Shown: positions 60,722 through 64,000 of the stretch, in pieces
Layout: each line of letters starts with the position of its first letter
Numbering within the stretch: position 1 is the first letter of the stretch
DNA from: Bacteroidota bacterium
Lineage (GTDB): Bacteria > Bacteroidota > Bacteroidia > Chitinophagales > Chitinophagaceae
Reading direction: 5' to 3'
Length of the DNA stretch: 64,000 nt
Assembly: GCA_023428755.1 (NCBI GenBank)
Contig: JAEYWX010000029.1
Location: 248,001 to 312,000 of the forward strand
Translations under genes and position numbers: made by a program
Notes under the pieces: generated by a model
The model's database searches: none
What the model was told of the DNA's origin: nothing
The model's input: the letters and a program-made list of their open reading frames with translations, nothing else

Positions 60722-61255
60722 TCAGCGTTTAATTTTTTCCTGTAAGATCATTCTTGCCCTGGCCAGTTGCGATTTGCTGGTGCCTTCGCTGATGCCCAGT
60801 AATTCGCCGATCTCTTTGTGGCTGTAGCCTTCCACCACGTACAGGTTAAAAACACTTCTGTAACCGGGTGACAGTTCTTTAATGATCTTCATCAAATCCT
60901 TTTCGTTGATGTTTTCAATCGCCGAAACGGATTTATATTCAATACTTTCTTCTTTCTCTGTTAATGATAAGTCTGTTTTCTTTTTACGGATCTGTTCAAT
61001 GGCGGTGTTTACAAAAATGCGGCGCACCCATCCTTCAAATGATCCTTCGCCTCTGAAACGTTCCAGGTTCTTGAAGATCTTTACAAATCCTTCCTGTAAA
61101 ATATCCTGTGCGTCATCGGCATTGCCCATGTAGCGGAGGCAAACGGCGTACATTTTTCCGGCATATTTATCGTAGAGTGCTTTTTGCATTCTGCGATCGC
61201 CGGCAATGCATCCAGTAATTAAGTCGGTATCAGGTATCGTTTGGTTGCTTTGCAT
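60722..61255 (-). CDS. ECF-type RNA polymerase sigma factor
   Basis: A 177-residue sigma-70 family protein. Region 2 spans residues 10-90 (LITGCIAGDRRMQKALYDKYAGKMYAVCLRYMGNADDAQDILQEGFVKIFKNLERFRGEGSFEGWVRRI..), with DAQDILQE as the polymerase-binding motif. Region 4 spans 115-170 (SPGYRSVFNLYVVEGYSHKEIGELLGISEGTSKSQLARARMIL), the helix-turn-helix for -35 recognition. The linker is acidic. It likely forms a switch with the downstream membrane protein; the signal is unknown. Its start follows rdgB by 12 bp, so the three genes may form one operon. Confidence 0.93.
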   Translation of the reverse strand: MQSNQTIPDTDLITGCIAGDRRMQKALYDKYAGKMYAVCLRYMGNADDAQDILQEGFVKIFKNLERFRGEGSFEGWVRRIFVNTAIEQIRKKKTDLSLTEKEESIEYKSVSAIENINEKDLMKIIKELSPGYRSVFNLYVVEGYSHKEIGELLGISEGTSKSQLARARMILQEKIKR

Positions 61256-61267
61256 CTGTAAATCTCC

Positions 61268-61846
61268 TTAACTTTTTTTCAGGAATTCGATCATCTGTTC
61301 CAATCCTTTTTTCCGGTGACTGAAACGGTTCTTTTCTTCCATGGTCATCTCCGCAAAAGTATGTGTACTTCCGTCGGGTAAAAATACAGGGTCGTAGCCA
61401 AATCCCCCTGTTCCGGTTTTATTTTCTATAATCGTGCCAGTACAGATGCCTTCGAACTGGTACAGTTTACCATTACGGATAAGCGAAAAAACGGTGCGGA
61501 AACGGGCACGGCGATTGGTTTGCCCCTGCATATTCAGCAGCAGTTTGTCAATATTGGCGGCAAAATCTTTTCCTTCACCTGCATACCGGGCCGAACGTAC
61601 ACCCGGTTCGCCATTGAGTGCTTCAACTTCCAGTCCAGTATCTTCTGCAAAACAATCCTGTTGCAGCCGATTGGCTAAGAACTGAGCTTTGTGTCTTGAA
61701 TTTTCTTCGAGGGTATCAAACGGTTCGGGAATTTCTTCCTCCACACCTGCATCTTTCATGATGAGGATGCGGAAGCCTTGTGGAAGAGCGGCTTCAATTT
61801 CATCGGCTTTGTGCCGGTTGCCGCTGGCGAAAATGAGTTGTTGCAT
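61268..61846 (-). CDS. rdgB: XTP/dITP pyrophosphatase (RdgB/HAM1 family)
   Basis: A 192-residue enzyme. LIFASGNRHKADEIEAALP is the N-terminal substrate motif (SGNxxK), FDTLEENSRHKAQFLA near residue 42 the metal and base site, FAEDTGLEVEALNGEPGVRSARYAG near 65 the second motif with the catalytic Asp, and GTGGFGYDPVFLPDGSTHTFAEMT near 145 plus SHRKKG near the end complete it. It removes deaminated purine nucleotides such as ITP and XTP. It sits between a small unknown gene (8 bp gap) and the sigma factor gene. Confidence 0.95.
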   Translation of the reverse strand: MQQLIFASGNRHKADEIEAALPQGFRILIMKDAGVEEEIPEPFDTLEENSRHKAQFLANRLQQDCFAEDTGLEVEALNGEPGVRSARYAGEGKDFAANIDKLLLNMQGQTNRRARFRTVFSLIRNGKLYQFEGICTGTIIENKTGTGGFGYDPVFLPDGSTHTFAEMTMEEKNRFSHRKKGLEQMIEFLKKS

Positions 61847-61854
61847 AAACAGGT

Positions 61855-62391
61855 TTACAGGCCCAGCATTTGTTTCAATGCCAGCCAGAGTTTTGATTTT
61901 TTGCTTTTATCGGAACGGATGGACTCAAGCGTTTCGGTACAGCAGAGTAAATAATCTTGCTGCTGTTGCACACGGTAATCGGCTGTTTGAATGGGAAGTG
62001 CATCTACCTGCACACCCGATGCAATGATGAATTTTGGTTGCAATTGCTGCAGCAGTTCATCGAAGCGGCTGCGGTTGTTGGCTACGTTCACCAAGGCAAT
62101 GTCTTCCATGTTCATTTTACAGGCAGTGAGCACATCACCCAAAAACTGGAAATCAGCATCGTTGAGGTAAGGGAAATAATGTTCTTCCACCATCCATACA
62201 AACTGCTTTTTGTTTTTACCGGTAATGCCCTGCAAAGGAGTGGTGCCTGCAACTGTTTCAGTAACTGGGGGAGGTGCTGCAGCTTTGGTTTCAGTTTTTG
62301 CAGTATTGTCCGTTTTTTCAACAACTACGAGTTGTTTGCCGTACAAATCGGCCAGTTGATCTCCGGTAAGTTGAATGTGTTCAAACGACAT
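61855..62391 (-). CDS. Unknown protein upstream of rdgB
   Basis: From ATG 62391 the protein has 178 residues (MSFEHIQLTGDQLADLYGKQLVVVEK). A Pro/Ala/Thr-rich linker at about 30-55 (TKAAAPPPVTETVAGTTPLQG) separates a short N-terminal part from a conserved-looking core (FLGDVLTACKMNMEDIALVNV, then LLQQLQPKFIIASGV). The core recalls uracil-DNA-glycosylase-like or nucleotide-binding Rossmann segments, but no motif proves it. It heads the operon with rdgB, the sigma factor and its partner; its promoter is at 62442-62449, divergent from ilvE. Confidence 0.65.
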   Translation of the reverse strand: MSFEHIQLTGDQLADLYGKQLVVVEKTDNTAKTETKAAAPPPVTETVAGTTPLQGITGKNKKQFVWMVEEHYFPYLNDADFQFLGDVLTACKMNMEDIALVNVANNRSRFDELLQQLQPKFIIASGVQVDALPIQTADYRVQQQQDYLLCCTETLESIRSDKSKKSKLWLALKQMLGL

Positions 62392-62441
62392 AGTTGATGA
62401 GCAGTAAAACCGTTGTTTATTTTTTTCGTTTCTTTGCAGCA

Positions 62442-62449
62442 CAAAAATA
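62442..62449 (-). promoter_or_regulatory. -7 box of the rdgB-sigma factor operon
   Basis: On the minus strand TATTTTTG matches TAnnTTTG, 50 bp before the start at 62391. A plus-strand near-match TTTCTTTG at 62429-62436 could serve ilvE, so the two promoters nearly face each other. Confidence 0.55.
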
Positions 62450-62456
62450 ACGAGTT

Positions 62457-63521
62457 ATGATTGGTGCTATGGATATTTTAATAACTAAATCTGAAACAAG
62501 TAAACTCAGCAGTCTTGATCTCGGCAATGTTCCGTTTGGTAAACATTTTACCGATCATATGCTGGTGGCCGATTATGAAGATGGTGAGTGGAAGAATGTA
62601 GAGATCAAACCGTATCAACCCATTACGATTTCGCCAGCAAACGCAGCCATTCATTACGGACAAAGTATTTTCGAAGGAATTAAAGCCTATCGTCATGAAA
62701 ATGGGGAAGCGTATATTTTCCGACCGTTCGATAATTTTCAGCGTTTCAACAAATCAGCAGAACGTATGCAAATGCCTGTGGTACCCGAAGAAATTTTTAT
62801 TGAAGGCATGCGCAAGCTGATTGAAGTGGATAAGGATTGGATACCGATGAAAAAAGATCATTCATTATACATCCGTCCGTTTATGTTTGCGAATGATGAT
62901 GTAATAGGAGTGAAGCCGAGTGATAAGTATAAGTTCATGATCATTCTTTGTCCTACCGGCCCTTACTATGCAGTGCCGATGAAGATTTATGTAGAAGAAC
63001 ATTTTGTACGTGCAGTGCCCGGTGGTGTTGGTTTTGCAAAAGCAGCAGGCAACTACGGTTCATCGATGTATCCTACCAACGAAGCAAAGAAAAAAGGCTA
63101 CGACCAGGTATTGTGGACAGATGCCATTGAGCATAAATACTTGCAGGAATTTGGGATGATGAATGGATTTGTGGTAATTGGTAACACAGCCATCACACCA
63201 AATTTGGATGAAGGCACTATTCTTGCAGGTGTTACAAGAGACAGTGTGATAGCGATTTTAAAAGATATGGGTTTAACCGTTGAAGAACGCCCCATCAGTA
63301 TTCATGAATTAGTAGAGGCATACCAGAATGGCACCTTGAAAGAAGTGTTTGGTACCGGTACAGCAGCTACTATTTCCATGATCAAAGAATTGCGTTATAA
63401 AGAAACTGTGATGGAATTTGATACAGACAAATGGACGATCTCTCCAGAAGTGAAACGCCGTTTAACAGATATACGTGAAGGCCGTGCTGCCGATACACAC
63501 GAATGGTTATTCAAAATATAA
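62457..63521 (+). CDS. ilvE: Branched-chain amino acid aminotransferase (class IV)
   Basis: A 354-residue fold-type IV aminotransferase of the long type. ANAAIHYGQSIFEGIKAYRHENGEAYIFRPFDNFQRFNKSA near residue 60 is the cofactor-phosphate and substrate region. GVGFAKAAGNYGSSMYPTNEAKKKGYDQVLWTDA near 185 carries the conserved KxAGNY motif with the cofactor region, and GTGTAATISMIKEL near 297 the second phosphate loop. It interconverts valine, leucine and isoleucine with their oxoacids, substrates of the E1-type enzyme at 21055. A second Met four codons on (62469) is an alternative start. Terminator at 63543. Confidence 0.94.
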   Translation: MIGAMDILITKSETSKLSSLDLGNVPFGKHFTDHMLVADYEDGEWKNVEIKPYQPITISPANAAIHYGQSIFEGIKAYRHENGEAYIFRPFDNFQRFNKSAERMQMPVVPEEIFIEGMRKLIEVDKDWIPMKKDHSLYIRPFMFANDDVIGVKPSDKYKFMIILCPTGPYYAVPMKIYVEEHFVRAVPGGVGFAKAAGNYGSSMYPTNEAKKKGYDQVLWTDAIEHKYLQEFGMMNGFVVIGNTAITPNLDEGTILAGVTRDSVIAILKDMGLTVEERPISIHELVEAYQNGTLKEVFGTGTAATISMIKELRYKETVMEFDTDKWTISPEVKRRLTDIREGRAADTHEWLFKI

Positions 63522-63542
63522 ACCTGCAAATGAAAACAGTAG

Positions 63543-63569
63543 AGCGGCTTTGAGAAGAGCCGCTTTTTT
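63543..63569 (+). terminator. Intrinsic terminator of ilvE
   Basis: AGCGGCT (63543-63549) pairs with AGCCGCT (63558-63564), followed by a TTTTTT run. Confidence 0.85.
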
Positions 63570-63614
63570 ATTTGGATTAGCCCACCCAGATACTATAAAG
63601 TAAAGAAACAGCTT

Positions 63615-63622
63615 TAGCTTTG
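63615..63622 (+). promoter_or_regulatory. -7 box of the gene at the right edge
   Basis: TAGCTTTG matches TAnnTTTG and ends 7 bp before the ATG at 63630, implying an almost leaderless transcript. Confidence 0.55.
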
Positions 63623-63629
63623 ACGTAGT

Positions 63630-64000
63630 ATGGAAAATGATTTTTTCTTTAAGTTCTACTGTGACGTGGATAGCAAATATTCAATTATAATTGAAGCAAA
63701 TGGTATTGTTTTATATGCCTATTTATTAGAGGAAGAAGAAATTGTTTCTGATGTTTGGCTCTATAATTTCAACCAAGTTCCCCGAAAAACAAAATGGGAT
63801 AGTGTGGACGATTTACCATTTGAAAATATAAGTCATTTAATCAAACCATTAAGTGAGCAAGTCGTTTTCCGACAATTTCACGAAGATGACATTAAATGGG
63901 TTTTTAAAAACAGCCTTTTAGATAGAGTTGAGATTATTAAGGATGAAATCATATTTTGTCAGATGCAACCAAATAAAGCTCCGGGTTATAGTTGCAATGC
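63630..64000 (+). CDS. Unknown protein, N-terminal part (runs off window)
   Basis: The frame opens at ATG 63630 (MENDFFFKFYCDVDSKYSIII) and stays open for about 123 codons to the window edge. The protein is acidic and aromatic-rich (LLEEEEIVSDVWLYNFNQVP), with no signal peptide. Its composition recalls small immunity-type or cell-contact cargo proteins, but no motif decides this. The base composition is AT-richer than the preceding core genes, so it may start another accessory stretch. A clear -7 box precedes it. Confidence 0.65.
   Translation, partial: MENDFFFKFYCDVDSKYSIIIEANGIVLYAYLLEEEEIVSDVWLYNFNQVPRKTKWDSVDDLPFENISHLIKPLSEQVVFRQFHEDDIKWVFKNSLLDRVEIIKDEIIFCQMQPNKAPGYSCN

Overview
The window looks like the chromosome of a member of the Bacteroidota, most probably of the Chitinophagaceae type. 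The evidence is Bacteroidota-style promoters (TAnnTTTG just ahead of many start codons, almost no Shine-Dalgarno sequences), a fused E1 alpha/beta 2-oxoacid dehydrogenase, type III glutamine synthetase, DUF1573, DUF4407 and DUF3871 proteins, and a BlaI/M56 pair whose peptidase ends in a TonB-plug-like segment. The family-level guess is inference.

Positions 1 to about 18554 form a visibly AT-richer accessory region that I read as one end of an integrated element. Its right boundary is a tRNA with anticodon CAT (18555-18628, minus strand) followed by a tyrosine recombinase (17240-18445). Reading left from there come a HNH homing-type endonuclease, about 1.1 kb without protein-coding genes that holds two strongly structured RNA candidates on opposite strands, a lipoprotein, several small unknown genes, a SRAP/HMCES-type protein, a Sak4-like recombination ATPase and a DUF3871 protein. 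At the far left is a minus-strand operon: small protein, XRE regulator, unrecognised 969-residue protein, 2041-residue DEAD/DEAH helicase with a DUF1998/MZB-type C-terminus, and the start of a RecB/Cas4-like nuclease that leaves the window. Gene spacing (3 bp gap, then an ATGA overlap) shows the last three are translationally linked. This resembles Druantia and DISARM defence logic but is not a canonical layout that I recognise, and it is the best candidate for a new system here.

Positions 18629-64000 are ordinary core chromosome with short operons: aminotransferase, DUF1573 pair, E1 dehydrogenase, TRIC-type channel, PhzF, DCC1-like oxidoreductase, YebC, transporters (APC, DAACS, MFS), DedA, a family 9 glycosyltransferase, malate dehydrogenase, BlaI/M56 sensor pair, EF-P, acetyl-CoA carboxylase accB-accC, GlnN, purL-hldD, proC, pyrG, yidC, a ComA-like phosphosulfolactate synthase overlapping aroE, TPR proteins, an ECF sigma factor with its likely anti-sigma partner, rdgB and ilvE. 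Most transcription units end in clear intrinsic terminators, many shared by convergent genes. Several intergenic spaces carry low-complexity dispersed repeats (gcaat/gccaat and caaattttcaaatt types).

All protein identities come from reading translated sequence and remembered family motifs; no database search was possible. Structured RNA calls rest on hand-found complementary stems.
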